Below, in pieces: positions 1 through 8,366 of a DNA stretch of 52,341 bases (its first letter is position 1; each line of letters opens with the position of its first letter). The DNA is from an uncultured bacterium. Its GTDB lineage: Bacteria; Cyanobacteriota; Vampirovibrionia; Gastranaerophilales; Gastranaerophilaceae. The DNA is taken from positions 1-52,341 of the forward strand of contig CAMOPX010000013.1 of the NCBI GenBank assembly GCA_946622415.1. Reading direction: 5' to 3'. The notes under the pieces are model-generated. The model saw nothing but the letters and a program-made list of their open reading frames with translations. It did no database searches and was not told the origin of the DNA. Made by a program: the position numbers and the translations under genes.

Positions 1-10
1 AAGAACATAC

Positions 11-134
11 GATTTAATCAAAATTCCTCATTCTCTGAACTCAGGAAAAAATGGGATAAATAATATTGCTATCGCAGTTCCATTTTTTCCTTCAAACAAA
101 CAGAGTAATGTTTTAAAGGAATTTTGATTAAATC
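11..134. repeat. Long palindromic intergenic repeat, copy 1
   Basis: Non-coding. The outer arms at 11-28 and 117-134 are a perfect 18-bp inverted repeat (GATTTAATCAAAATTCCT and its complement). Inside them lies an imperfect inner stem: CTCTG...AGGAAAAAAT on the left against ATTTTTTCCT...CAGAG on the right, around a core containing GCTATCGCAGTTCC. The same arms and core recur at 5441-5565, and a relative of the core recurs at 52153-52341. No open frame of useful length is seen. It could be a MITE-like element or a structured 3' RNA. Confidence 0.8.
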
Positions 135-195
135 TGGGCTATGCAACTTTTATTTTTTATTTTAATTCTTTTCCCGCGCATTAACGAAGTGGAGT

Positions 196-296
196 ATTTG
201 TTATGCAACGAAAATTTCGTTAAAAATTTTTGTTGTTTGAGGAACTTTAGTTCCGAGTTCAAAAATTTAGAAATTGAGTTGCAATAACAAAACGAA
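196..296. repeat. Second palindromic element, with inner hairpin
   Basis: A different imperfect palindrome next to copy 1. The left side reads TTTGTTATGCAAC near 197-208 and the right side GTTGCAATAACAAA near 279-292. AT-rich inner arms close on a small perfect hairpin at 241-254 (GGAAC, loop TTTA, GTTCC). The flanks at about 175 and 310 also partly pair. No second copy of this element is seen in the window. Confidence 0.6.
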
Positions 297-326
297 CGGA
301 GTGGTAGCGCGGAGAGTTTCTTTTCC

Positions 327-358
327 GCCTCTTTTCTTTGTGTTCAAAGAAAAGAGGC
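327..358. repeat. Perfect 14-bp hairpin (CTTTTCTTTG type)
   Basis: GCCTCTTTTCTTTG at 327-340 pairs perfectly with 345-358 around the loop TGTT. It lies downstream of the murJ stop on the minus strand. No T-run follows, so a simple intrinsic terminator is doubtful. Similar pyrimidine/purine hairpins stand beside the other two long palindromes (5347-5398 and 52075-52143). The rest of 359-464 is AT-rich and shows nothing I recognise. Confidence 0.7.
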
Positions 359-464
359 AACTATAAAAAACTTTCTTTTTAATAGTTTCAAAAACAAGAT
401 TTTATTGTCTGAAATTAACTTCTTTTACAAAATATTAAATTAACTTATTATCAAATAAAGAATT

Positions 465-2054
465 TTAACCGTGCCGTTTAATTTTAGCCAATATCTTTTC
501 TTTTACATCGGCTAAATATTCAACCTTGAATATATAATTTGAAAAAAGAATATAAACCAATAAAGAGGCAGAAAATATGGTAACAATTTTAATTAATTTA
601 AAAATAAATCCGTCAAAACCGATAAAATTAAAGCCTTTGCTTATACAAATACCCGCAGCATAAGCAAACAGAGCGCACAAAATAATATTTTTAATTTGTC
701 CTAAGAAATTCTTATATCCGATACTTATTCTGTCTCTGATTAAAATTGCAAGCAGAGTACCGTTTATTAAGGTAATAATAGCAGTAGATAAGGCAATACC
801 GTTGATACCCATAAATCTTACCAAAATTGAATTAAATATTATTTTTAAAAGAATTGAGCCTATCGCAATATAGAAGGGAGTTTTGGAATCATTAAACGAA
901 TAATATAAGCGGGTGATTGAATCTCTGAACATATAAGGGATTATTGATAACGAAATGAAAAACAAAACATCTGCCACCATGACCGTCGCTTGATGATTAA
1001 ATGCGCCCCTTTCAAGTGCAAGTGAAATTAAATCAACTCTGCAAATAAAAATGAAAATCATCATAAATGCGCCGACAAAAATCAAAGAGCCGACACCTTT
1101 ATTAAAATAGTGCTTAACTTCGTCAAATTTCTTTTGTGCAACAAGTCTTGAAAACAAAGGAAATAAAGGCACAAGCAGAGCAGATAACATCAATCCGACG
1201 GGGAATTGAAAAATTCTGTTTGCATATCCGTATGCGGTCCATTGACCTTGTTCCAAGCCTGATGCAAAAAAGATATCCACATATATTCCGATTTGTCCTA
1301 TTGTAGAGGATAAAAATGCGGGCATTAAAAGTTCAAGTATATCGTTAAAATTTTTATTATTGAAAAAATCAAAACAGGGTTTAAATGTGTAACCCAGTTT
1401 CAATACAAAAGGAGTCTGCATAAACAGTTGCAGCAGAGCACCTATTGTAGTACCCAAAGCAAGATAAAATCCCGAATCATCTCCGCCCGTTAAAAATAAA
1501 GTACATATTATTCCGATTGAAAGCATCGAAGGAGCAATGTTCGGAAGTAAAAATTTATTGTATGTAACTAATATTCCATAATATAAACCCAACAATGCGC
1601 CCACGAGTATAACAGGAGACATTATCTTCAAATGACTCGCGGCAAGAGCGGACAGTTCGGGGGTTGCCTGTGAAATTATTATTTTCATTACCTGTTGAGG
1701 AAAGAAAAAGCAAATTAAAGCAATTGCGCCGAATAATAACATTGAAAAAGTTTCATAAGTATTAAAAAGTCTTTTTACTTCTTTTTCGGGTTTGGTTTGA
1801 AAATTTTTAATTATTTTTGAAAAAACACTAACCGTTGCGCTGTGAAAAGGCCCTCCCATTCCGCCTAATATTACAACCGCAAGGGCGGGAATTTGATAAG
1901 CATAAAAATAAGCGTCAGACGCTAAAGTCGCACCATAATATTTTGCAACAATAATATCTCTAAAAAACCCTACGATTTTAGATAACAGAATAACAATAAC
2001 AATTAATCCTGCACTTTTAATTAAGCTTTCCGATTTTTTTTCCGTGTTTTCCAT
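465..2054 (-). CDS. murJ: Lipid II flippase MurJ
   Basis: A 529-residue polytopic membrane protein of the MurJ/MviN family (MOP superfamily), which flips the peptidoglycan precursor lipid II across the inner membrane. The N-terminal region matches the family: a basic start, a first helix near residues 12-30, then the conserved GFFRDIIVAKYYGAT stretch with charged residues lining the cavity, and SDAYFYAYQIP. Length and about 14 hydrophobic segments are typical. The ATG shares one base with the stop of the upstream SpoIID-like gene (TAATG on the minus strand), so translation is probably coupled. No clear ribosome binding site is seen. No terminator is obvious downstream; the gene runs into the repeat region. 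Confidence 0.95.
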   Translation of the reverse strand: MENTEKKSESLIKSAGLIVIVILLSKIVGFFRDIIVAKYYGATLASDAYFYAYQIPALAVVILGGMGGPFHSATVSVFSKIIKNFQTKPEKEVKRLFNTYETFSMLLFGAIALICFFFPQQVMKIIISQATPELSALAASHLKIMSPVILVGALLGLYYGILVTYNKFLLPNIAPSMLSIGIICTLFLTGGDDSGFYLALGTTIGALLQLFMQTPFVLKLGYTFKPCFDFFNNKNFNDILELLMPAFLSSTIGQIGIYVDIFFASGLEQGQWTAYGYANRIFQFPVGLMLSALLVPLFPLFSRLVAQKKFDEVKHYFNKGVGSLIFVGAFMMIFIFICRVDLISLALERGAFNHQATVMVADVLFFISLSIIPYMFRDSITRLYYSFNDSKTPFYIAIGSILLKIIFNSILVRFMGINGIALSTAIITLINGTLLAILIRDRISIGYKNFLGQIKNIILCALFAYAAGICISKGFNFIGFDGFIFKLIKIVTIFSASLLVYILFSNYIFKVEYLADVKEKILAKIKRHG

Positions 2055-3772
2055 TACAACAGTTCTACTCTATATGTAATTGTTTTTCCTTTGTTTTCTT
2101 TTGAAAGCGGCGCAAAATCAATAAGATTCATTCCGTTATTCAAATATTGAGTTATGTTTATCTTCATCAATTTGTTATTAACAACGGATGAAGTGTTGTT
2201 AAAATCAAGATTATTTATTTTAAAAGGAAATCCCGTTACGTTTTTCGGATTAGAAATCAGCAAATATGCACTTTTATAAGTATTTTTATCAAAATAAAAT
2301 TCTGTTTTATAATGAACATTCCATTCATTAAAGTATACGGTTTTCGGATATGTGGAAAGATTTATGTTTGTGTAATAATAATGCAAAATTTGCGGATATT
2401 TTTTGCCGATTTTTGCCATATTATATGCACCGAATTGGCTCATACCGACACCATGACCAAAACCGCCGCCCGTAATTTTGAAGGTTTTAGGATAAGTTTC
2501 CTGATTAATATAGCTGAATAATTTTAAATTACCTATTTTATCCGCTATACTTTGATTATTTTCTTCTTCTTCCTCTACTTTTGTTTCGGTTGTTTCTTCT
2601 CCGATTGCTTCAATATAGAAATTTCCCGAGGGAAGCATTGAGTTATTTTTCTTCAAAACTCTTCTTATACCAAGTTCTTTCGAAACTTTATATTCTCCGG
2701 TTTTTGCCGTAATTAGCAATTCAACAACTTTAGAGGATTTTGTTCTTTTTAAAACTTTTATTTCTTTTAGGCCTTCTATTTTATTATCGCCATCATATTT
2801 AGGCGTAACAAGCCCCGCTTTTGATTGTTGCTGGAGGGTCGTATGAAGAATTTCTTCCAGTTCTCGTCTTTCAAATTCTATATTCCAGCGGAATTTGGGA
2901 GAATTTGTATCCAGTCCGTTTTTAGAATTTATAAAATCAATCGCATCTTTTTCTGATGTAATAAATTTTTGTCCTTGTTTGTCAATTTTTGCTTTTAAAT
3001 AGGGGTGAGAGCCTTTGTTTTGATTACTTGCAAAAACATCGTCCCAATCATCCGTTATACCCGCAGAAGTTGAAAAATACAGTGCAGTAATCGGTTTTTC
3101 ATTATAAAGAGCATAAATTCCCTTTGTTTCAAGTACGGCTTTATCGGAAATATCTCTATAAGAATTTGCACCGTAATAAACTTGGGAAGCTGTAGAATCA
3201 ACAACATCATAGTTTGAATCAATGTTTGCATTTGTAGCATAATTTCTTGCAGCAATTGCCTGAGCTTTGAGAGCCTCTTGTCCGAAGGAAACAGGCATTT
3301 CATTCGGTACAACACCTCTCAAGTAATTTTCCATATCAACAACATTTATTAAATTAAATCTGTTTGGAGTTTTTGAATTTTTAATTTCAAGCATTCCCTT
3401 GTACCTTGCAGGAGTGCCTTTTCTGTTTAATTCCAATATTTGTAAATCCGAATTTGATGAAAAAACAAGCGGCGACGCGAGTTTTTCGTATTTTAATTCA
3501 CCGTCAATATAAATATTATATAGTCCTTCATTTAAAACGACTTCAATAATTTTATTCGGTTCAATGTTTTCGGGTTGTTCTTGGGCATTTGCATCTTTCA
3601 TGGCAATTATTTTAACAACATCCGATGAAGTCAATTTAATATTTCTATAATCCCAGCTCGAAAAAGCCTGATTGGAAATGCCCACTCTCACTGTTGTTTT
3701 TTCGTTATTCGCTTGTGTAATATTGGCAAACAGTAAACTCAATAATAATATAAATAATACTTTGATTCTCAT
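2054..3772 (-). CDS. SpoIID/LytB-domain protein, probably peptidoglycan-acting
   Basis: A 572-residue secreted protein. A signal peptide is visible (MRIKVLFILLLSLLFANITQA). A SpoIID/LytB domain starts near residue 140 (VDMENYLRGVVPNEMP, then QAIAARNYA) and its second half, GGGFGHGVGMSQFGAYNMAK, lies near 435-455. About 150 residues separate the two halves, including an acidic linker near 395-410 (TETKVEEEEEN). The family includes SpoIID, a lytic transglycosylase that cuts denuded glycan strands. The start has no ribosome binding site but TAAAAT lies seven bases upstream. The stop overlaps the murJ start, which links the protein to wall synthesis. It may trim peptidoglycan during growth or division; sporulation is not implied. 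Confidence 0.88.
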   Translation of the reverse strand: MRIKVLFILLLSLLFANITQANNEKTTVRVGISNQAFSSWDYRNIKLTSSDVVKIIAMKDANAQEQPENIEPNKIIEVVLNEGLYNIYIDGELKYEKLASPLVFSSNSDLQILELNRKGTPARYKGMLEIKNSKTPNRFNLINVVDMENYLRGVVPNEMPVSFGQEALKAQAIAARNYATNANIDSNYDVVDSTASQVYYGANSYRDISDKAVLETKGIYALYNEKPITALYFSTSAGITDDWDDVFASNQNKGSHPYLKAKIDKQGQKFITSEKDAIDFINSKNGLDTNSPKFRWNIEFERRELEEILHTTLQQQSKAGLVTPKYDGDNKIEGLKEIKVLKRTKSSKVVELLITAKTGEYKVSKELGIRRVLKKNNSMLPSGNFYIEAIGEETTETKVEEEEENNQSIADKIGNLKLFSYINQETYPKTFKITGGGFGHGVGMSQFGAYNMAKIGKKYPQILHYYYTNINLSTYPKTVYFNEWNVHYKTEFYFDKNTYKSAYLLISNPKNVTGFPFKINNLDFNNTSSVVNNKLMKINITQYLNNGMNLIDFAPLSKENKGKTITYRVELL

Positions 3773-3846
3773 AGCAATTATTTTACAATTAAAAATTATT
3801 AATGTAAAATTGAATAAGATTAGTTAAAACTTTGGTAGGAGATAAT

Positions 3847-5229
3847 ATGGCAAACGAAGGAAATTTCAAGAAGTTCAGCACTGTGCAACTGTTAAATTTT
3901 TGTATAGGCTTCTTCGGTTTACAATTTGCCTGGCAAATGAGAATTATTTTATCAGGCCCTTTAACAGAATCTTTGGGCGCAAGTCCGTTTTTGTACGGTT
4001 TAATTTGGTTAGCAGGTCCTGTTACGGGAATTGTGGTGCAACCTATAATCGGCGCATTATCGGATAATACCTTTACAAGATTCGGAAGAAGAATCCCTTA
4101 TTTATTCTTTGGTGCATTATTTGGTGCATTGGGTTTAATTTTACTTCCTAAAAGTCAGTTCATAAGTACACTTTTCGGACAAAATCATCCGGCGTGGCTT
4201 GCTCTTTTTATTTCGGCAATATTTATCTGGATGATAGACGCATGTGTTAATGCAGCACAAGGACCATACAGAGCGTTGGTTCCCGATAACATAGATAAAT
4301 CTCAACACGCTATTGCAAATTCATTTTTATCTTTTGCAATAGGTTTGGGTTCTGTAGTTGCGGCAGGTACGGCACCGTTTTTAAAATGGGCATTTAACTA
4401 TCAAATGTCGGTTGATGCACAATTTACAATGGCAGGTGTAGCTTTTGTTTTGGGCATGCTTTGGACTTGTATTACGTTCAGAGAAAATGTTCCCTCTAAA
4501 GAACAACTTGTAGAAAACAAATTAGAAGCAAAAAAAGCCGCCAATAAATCATTTGCAGAAAATGTAAAAGAATTTTTAACAACAAGTCCCGAAGTGGGCA
4601 AAATATGTTTAATACAATTCTTTACTTGGATTGGTATGATGTGTTTAATGATATTTTTTACACAATTTGTTGTTCATATTTTATACCAAATCCCCGATAC
4701 AACAGGATTAACCAAAGAACTCATTGATACATACGCACAAAAACAAGCTGAAGCACAAAACTTTTCCTCAATTTGTTTTGCCTTCTTTAATTTAATTTGT
4801 TTTATAATAGCTATTCCGATAGCAAAATTAGCAGAAACAATAGGCAACAAAAAAGTTCACTGCATGTCGCTTTTGATTATGGCAGCAGCATATTTATTAA
4901 TGACTTTTGCTCACAACAATATGACCGTTATAGCAGGTATGGGATTAGCAGGTATAGGCTGGGCATCTACTTTGGCATTACCTTTTGCAATGCTTTCAAA
5001 ATACATCAAAGAAGGAACGGAAGGTTCTGCTATGGGTATATTTAATATATTTATTTCAGCACCTCAGGTTCTTGTTTGTACGGTTATAGCTTGGTTAATC
5101 GGTAAAGCTGCATATAAAATGCCGGATGGTTTTATGAATAACCACTGGGAATACGCATTTTTAATCGGTGCCGTTATGTTAATAATTTCTGCAGTTGTTA
5201 CATTGACAATTAAAGAAGAAAATAATTAA
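3847..5229 (+). CDS. MFS permease of the GPH/SLC45 (sugar transporter) type
   Basis: A 460-residue inner-membrane transporter with about 12 hydrophobic segments. The N-terminal half has the GPH-type signature: QFAWQMRIILSGPLTESLGA, GPVTGIVVQPIIGALSDN and FTRFGRRIPYLF, as in plant and bacterial sucrose or maltose carriers. Cation-coupled uptake of a disaccharide is the likely role; the substrate cannot be read from the sequence. An in-frame TTG at 3832 is possible, but AGGAG at 3837-3841 sits five bases before the ATG at 3847, which I take as the start. It is divergent from the SpoIID-like gene and ends in a strong terminator. Confidence 0.87.
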   Translation: MANEGNFKKFSTVQLLNFCIGFFGLQFAWQMRIILSGPLTESLGASPFLYGLIWLAGPVTGIVVQPIIGALSDNTFTRFGRRIPYLFFGALFGALGLILLPKSQFISTLFGQNHPAWLALFISAIFIWMIDACVNAAQGPYRALVPDNIDKSQHAIANSFLSFAIGLGSVVAAGTAPFLKWAFNYQMSVDAQFTMAGVAFVLGMLWTCITFRENVPSKEQLVENKLEAKKAANKSFAENVKEFLTTSPEVGKICLIQFFTWIGMMCLMIFFTQFVVHILYQIPDTTGLTKELIDTYAQKQAEAQNFSSICFAFFNLICFIIAIPIAKLAETIGNKKVHCMSLLIMAAAYLLMTFAHNNMTVIAGMGLAGIGWASTLALPFAMLSKYIKEGTEGSAMGIFNIFISAPQVLVCTVIAWLIGKAAYKMPDGFMNNHWEYAFLIGAVMLIISAVVTLTIKEENN

Positions 5230-5235
5230 TAAATT

Positions 5236-5262
5236 AAAAACCCCGACAAAATCGGGGTTTTT
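5236..5262 (+). terminator. Intrinsic terminator after the MFS gene
   Basis: AAAAACCCCGA (5236-5246), loop CAAAA, then TCGGGGTTTTT (5252-5262): a perfect stem ending in a T-run seven bases after the stop codon. Confidence 0.92.
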
Positions 5263-5346
5263 AATTTGGTTTTATTTTTTTAAACAACCGAATCAAATTT
5301 TAACTCGAAATTTTTAATTATATTTCATACTCAAGTTTTTTCTAAC

Positions 5347-5398
5347 GTTCATTTTCTTCTTTTTGCTCAAACGCCGCAAGAAAAAGAAGAAAATGAAC
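5347..5398. repeat. Perfect 18-bp hairpin (pyrimidine/purine)
   Basis: GTTCATTTTCTTCTTTTT at 5347-5364 pairs perfectly with 5381-5398; the loop is 16 bases. It follows the MFS terminator and precedes palindrome copy 2 by 42 bases, the same order as at the right end of the window. It is too far from the gene to be needed for termination. Confidence 0.8.
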
Positions 5399-5440
5399 CA
5401 AAAAGAAGAAAACTCAGCTTGGATTTCGCGGGACACATAC

Positions 5441-5565
5441 GATTTGATCAAAATTCCTCATTACTCTGAACTTAGGAAAAAATGAATAAAGCTATTTTGC
5501 TATTCGCAAAAAACATTTTTTCCTTCAAACAACAGAGTAATGTTTTAAGGAATTTTGATTAAATC
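5441..5565. repeat. Long palindromic intergenic repeat, copy 2
   Basis: The arms at 5441-5458 and 5548-5565 pair with one mismatch and are nearly identical to copy 1 at 11-134. The inner stem (TTACTCTG...AGGAAAAAAT against ATTTTTTCCT...CAGAGTAA) is also shared. Weaker pairing extends outward (GGATTTCGC near 5421 with CAAAATCC near 5574). It lies between convergent genes. The remaining gap, 5566-5646, shows nothing further. Confidence 0.82.
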
Positions 5566-5646
5566 TCGGTTGACAAAATCCAAATGATTAATGCATTCAC
5601 ACAATGATTTGTAGAGTTTTAAACCAATCCTATGTTTAACTAAGAA

Positions 5647-7017
5647 TTATAATTCCATCCCGCCTAAAAGCTCTTGTTTAATACCTTGTTGAAGCTCTAA
5701 AATATCGGTACCCATATTTATCAAAACTTGCATTGCAAGGCAGTTTGGCATTTTCGTAATTCCATAAAGCAAATTTTCGGATTTTACCTTTGGTCTTTTG
5801 TGTTCAGCTGCGGTTTTATATGCAACTTCGAGCATTTTTTTGGCTCTTGAACTGTATGTAAAATTTAAATCTTCATCCGCCTCTTTTGTTTTGAGAAGTT
5901 TTTTAACTTCCAATCTTGCATCTTTTAGAGTAATTCCCAGTTGTCTTAATACATTCGCAGCAACACCGATTCCGTAGGATAAAATTCCAAGAAGAATCAT
6001 CTCCGTTCCGATACAGGATGAACCCATTGCCCTTGCTTCTTCTTTTGCCAATCTTAATATAGCCAATGTTTCAGGAATTTTATCGTCGATTTTTTTCAAT
6101 ATTACATCTTCAAAATCCGTCATAGGCGGAATCAGAGAAGACAGAATTTTATATGCAATACCTTTTTTGGATTTCAATATTCCCAAAACAACATGCTCCG
6201 GCTGAATGCTGACACTTCCTGATTCTTTTGCACAATCAAGTGCCAAAAGCAATGCTTGAAAAGCATTCGGAGTAAAAATAATTTGCTTTTCGGAATTTTC
6301 AAATTCTGCATTTCTGTCTGAAAACGATTTTAATTTTTCCGCAAAAACTTCCGACGTAACGGAATATTTTTCTAAAATATCCGAAATTTTATAGTTTTTA
6401 TTGTCGAGTATGGATTGAAGAATCTGTTCACTTCCGACAATTTCATAACCCAAAGTAGTAACCTTAGAATGAGCATTGGTCAAAATTTCCGATATTGTAG
6501 GCTCTTTAAAAAAGTCGTTTATATTTTCGAGTTGAGTATTTTCAACAATTGTTTCGGGGTGATATATTTCTTTTGTACTGCTTTTTTCCAATATTCTTTT
6601 TAAATTTTGAATAATTTTTTCTTCTTCAATATCGAATTTTTTAATTATTTTATAAGCTCCGCAATCCTTATCGGACAAAATTGCAAGCGCAATATGCTGA
6701 GGCATAACAAAGTTTGAATTTAATTGTTCCGACAGATTAACGGCGAGTTTTAAAATATCTCTTGCTTCTTTTGAAAAGAAAATAACGGAATCTTCTTTAA
6801 TTTCGGGATTTGTTTCACATGAAGCTAAAATCTGAACACCTAATTCTCCGAAATTTATCTTATCAAAATTAAGAATTTTTGCCTGAACACCTTTTGCATG
6901 AAAAACAAGCCCCATAAGCAAATGTTGAGAAAGAACTCTTGCGTGTTGAAACTGTGCCGCATATTTTTGCGCACTGTATACAACATCTATGGACTTTTTT
7001 GTAAATTTTTCAAACAT
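5647..7017 (-). CDS. Three tandem Clp N-terminal domains without an ATPase
   Basis: A 456-residue protein that appears to be three Clp_N (ClpA/ClpC N-domain) units, roughly residues 1-145, 165-300 and 310-456. The third is the clearest: LAKEEARAMGSSCIGTEMILLGIL, GIGVAANVLRQLGITLKDAR and SENLLYGITKM match the ClpC N-domain closely. The first keeps ARVLSQHLLMGLV and MPQHIALAIL. No Walker A or B motif or other AAA+ element is present. In ClpC these domains bind adaptors and substrates, so this may be a free-standing adaptor, decoy or regulator of a Clp protease; that is inference. The start has no ribosome binding site; a TATAAT lies seven bases upstream. Confidence 0.8.
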   Translation of the reverse strand: MFEKFTKKSIDVVYSAQKYAAQFQHARVLSQHLLMGLVFHAKGVQAKILNFDKINFGELGVQILASCETNPEIKEDSVIFFSKEARDILKLAVNLSEQLNSNFVMPQHIALAILSDKDCGAYKIIKKFDIEEEKIIQNLKRILEKSSTKEIYHPETIVENTQLENINDFFKEPTISEILTNAHSKVTTLGYEIVGSEQILQSILDNKNYKISDILEKYSVTSEVFAEKLKSFSDRNAEFENSEKQIIFTPNAFQALLLALDCAKESGSVSIQPEHVVLGILKSKKGIAYKILSSLIPPMTDFEDVILKKIDDKIPETLAILRLAKEEARAMGSSCIGTEMILLGILSYGIGVAANVLRQLGITLKDARLEVKKLLKTKEADEDLNFTYSSRAKKMLEVAYKTAAEHKRPKVKSENLLYGITKMPNCLAMQVLINMGTDILELQQGIKQELLGGMEL

Positions 7018-7024
7018 CTTTGTT

Positions 7025-7030
7025 ATTATA
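7025..7030 (-). promoter_or_regulatory. Candidate -10 box, possibly giving a leaderless mRNA
   Basis: On the minus strand TATAAT is followed by only seven bases before the ATG of the Clp N-domain gene, so transcription would start at or next to the start codon. No convincing -35 box is seen. Confidence 0.35.
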
Positions 7031-7054
7031 ACGTAAAAAAAATTATATTAAAGG

Positions 7055-7085
7055 GTAAAAAATAACTGCGCAAAATACGCAGTTA
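7055..7085 (-). terminator. Intrinsic terminator after ybaB
   Basis: On the minus strand TAACTGCG (7085-7078), a seven-base loop, and CGCAGTTA (7070-7063) are followed by a T-rich run. It lies just after the ybaB stop and separates it from the Clp N-domain gene. Confidence 0.75.
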
Positions 7086-7093
7086 AAAATATT

Positions 7094-7429
7094 TTAAAAT
7101 AACCCCGGAATAGATATTCCGCCTGTTATTGCTTTCATTTTAGATTCCATTTGAGTTGTTGCTTTTGTTGTCGCATCCGTTAATGCTTGACATAGAAGGT
7201 CTTCCAGCATTTCTAAAGAATCTGTATCAACAGCAGAAGGGTTTTCAGGGTTTATTGCTTCGGGTTTTAATTTTAAAGATTTAAATTTTCCTTGTCCCGT
7301 TAAAGTAACCGTAACAGCACCGTTACCTGAGGTTGTTGTTACTTCGGAATTTTCCAGTTCGGTTTGGGCTTCTTTAAATTTTTGCTGCATTTTTTGAGCT
7401 TTTTGCATTACCTGCATCATATTCATCAT
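7094..7429 (-). CDS. ybaB: YbaB/EbfC nucleoid-associated protein
   Basis: A 111-residue YbaB/EbfC family protein: a methionine-rich N-terminus (MMNMMQVMQKAQKMQQK), a helical arm, then a small beta-rich domain (GNGAVTVTLTGQGKFKSLKL) and the LLCQALTDATTKA helix. Family members are dimeric DNA-binding proteins that shape the nucleoid. A longer reading starts at a GTG at 7447, but GGGAG at 7441-7445 overlaps that codon and fits as the ribosome binding site of the ATG at 7429. In many bacteria the gene sits between dnaX and recR; here those neighbours are absent and it has its own terminator. Confidence 0.93.
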   Translation of the reverse strand: MMNMMQVMQKAQKMQQKFKEAQTELENSEVTTTSGNGAVTVTLTGQGKFKSLKLKPEAINPENPSAVDTDSLEMLEDLLCQALTDATTKATTQMESKMKAITGGISIPGLF

Positions 7430-7470
7430 AATTTTTATTTCTCCCACAAATTTTTAACTATTTTTATTAT

Positions 7471-8277
7471 ATGATATTATATTTATATATGCAAACTATT
7501 ACCTATATTGATGATTGTTTTAATAAGGGAAAACTTACCCGTTGGCCTGATAATGTTATGCCTTTAAAAGTATATATAGGGAAATTTAACTGGTATAAAT
7601 CAGCAGGCGCAAATGATGAACTTAAATATACTCAAATGCTCATAGACGGATTTAACACTTGGGAACAATTAACAGGGGGGTTGGTTGCGTTTGAAAGAAC
7701 AATGAATCTTTACGATTCCAATATTAATATTGATTGGAAAAGAGTGGATAGAAAATCCCTCGGCTCCTGTACATTTAATTATGATAAATCGGGCAGATAT
7801 TATTCCGCCGAAGTTTCGATAGGACTATCGGACGGAATCATTCATCATCAGTATATGGATGAAAATGAGGTTTTTCATACAATTCTCCATGAAATAGGAC
7901 ACAGTGTCGGTTTAGGACACTCTAAAACAAAAGGCGATATAATGTATGTTCCGCATGAATACGGAGTTGTAAACGTATCGAATAATGACCTTACAACATT
8001 AAGATGGCTCTACAGGCTTCCTGTCGGAAAAACAAAAGAAGAGATATTATCTCTGTATGCAAAAGGAAACTTAGGAAGCATAGACAAAATGATTTCGCAA
8101 ATGAACGAGGATGAAAAGAAATCCGATTTTGAAAAAACAAAAGATTCCCTTTCTTCAAACAAAGATTTCAAACCCCAATTTGCAAAGGATTTATCCGAAG
8201 AAACACAAAATATTGGCGATTTAAAAAGATATTTGCTTCAGGTTCATAACATAGATTTCAAATTTAAAAATAAATAG
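7471..8277 (+). CDS. Matrixin-like zinc metallopeptidase
   Basis: A 268-residue protein with the full metzincin signature HEIGHSVGLGH at residues 140-150 and a Met-turn a few residues later (GDIMYVP, Met158). Three histidines would bind zinc and Glu141 would be the catalytic base. The region before it (MPLKVYIG, FNTWEQLTGG) fits the beta-sheet half of a matrixin fold. No signal peptide or pro-domain cysteine switch is visible, so a cytoplasmic place or an unusual export route is possible. After residue 190 comes a charged, probably helical tail. Neither the ATG at 7471 nor the one at 7489 has a ribosome binding site; TATTAT lies eight bases before 7489, which may be the true start. Confidence 0.82.
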   Translation: MILYLYMQTITYIDDCFNKGKLTRWPDNVMPLKVYIGKFNWYKSAGANDELKYTQMLIDGFNTWEQLTGGLVAFERTMNLYDSNINIDWKRVDRKSLGSCTFNYDKSGRYYSAEVSIGLSDGIIHHQYMDENEVFHTILHEIGHSVGLGHSKTKGDIMYVPHEYGVVNVSNNDLTTLRWLYRLPVGKTKEEILSLYAKGNLGSIDKMISQMNEDEKKSDFEKTKDSLSSNKDFKPQFAKDLSEETQNIGDLKRYLLQVHNIDFKFKNK

Positions 8278-8332
8278 TTTTAAAATATTCATTTTCCCCT
8301 CTTTCATTAAGAACAATTAAACAGCATAAATA

Positions 8333-8360
8333 TTGTTATTGTTTATATTTGTACTAAAAT
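8333..8360 (+). promoter_or_regulatory. Candidate promoter of the GlcD-like gene
   Basis: TTGTTA at 8333-8338, a 16-base spacer and TAAAAT at 8355-8360. The start codon follows six bases later, which predicts a leaderless transcript; no ribosome binding site is present. Confidence 0.4.
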
Positions 8361-8366
8361 ATCCTT

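Noticed and set aside
1-358. Insertion sequence or phage attachment site at the left edge
   Set aside because: There are palindromes but no transposase or integrase frame here or anywhere in the window, and no tRNA gene beside them.
3055-3315. Open frame antisense-shifted within the SpoIID-like gene
   Set aside because: It overlaps a well-supported gene on the same strand in another frame and its composition is that of a shadow frame.
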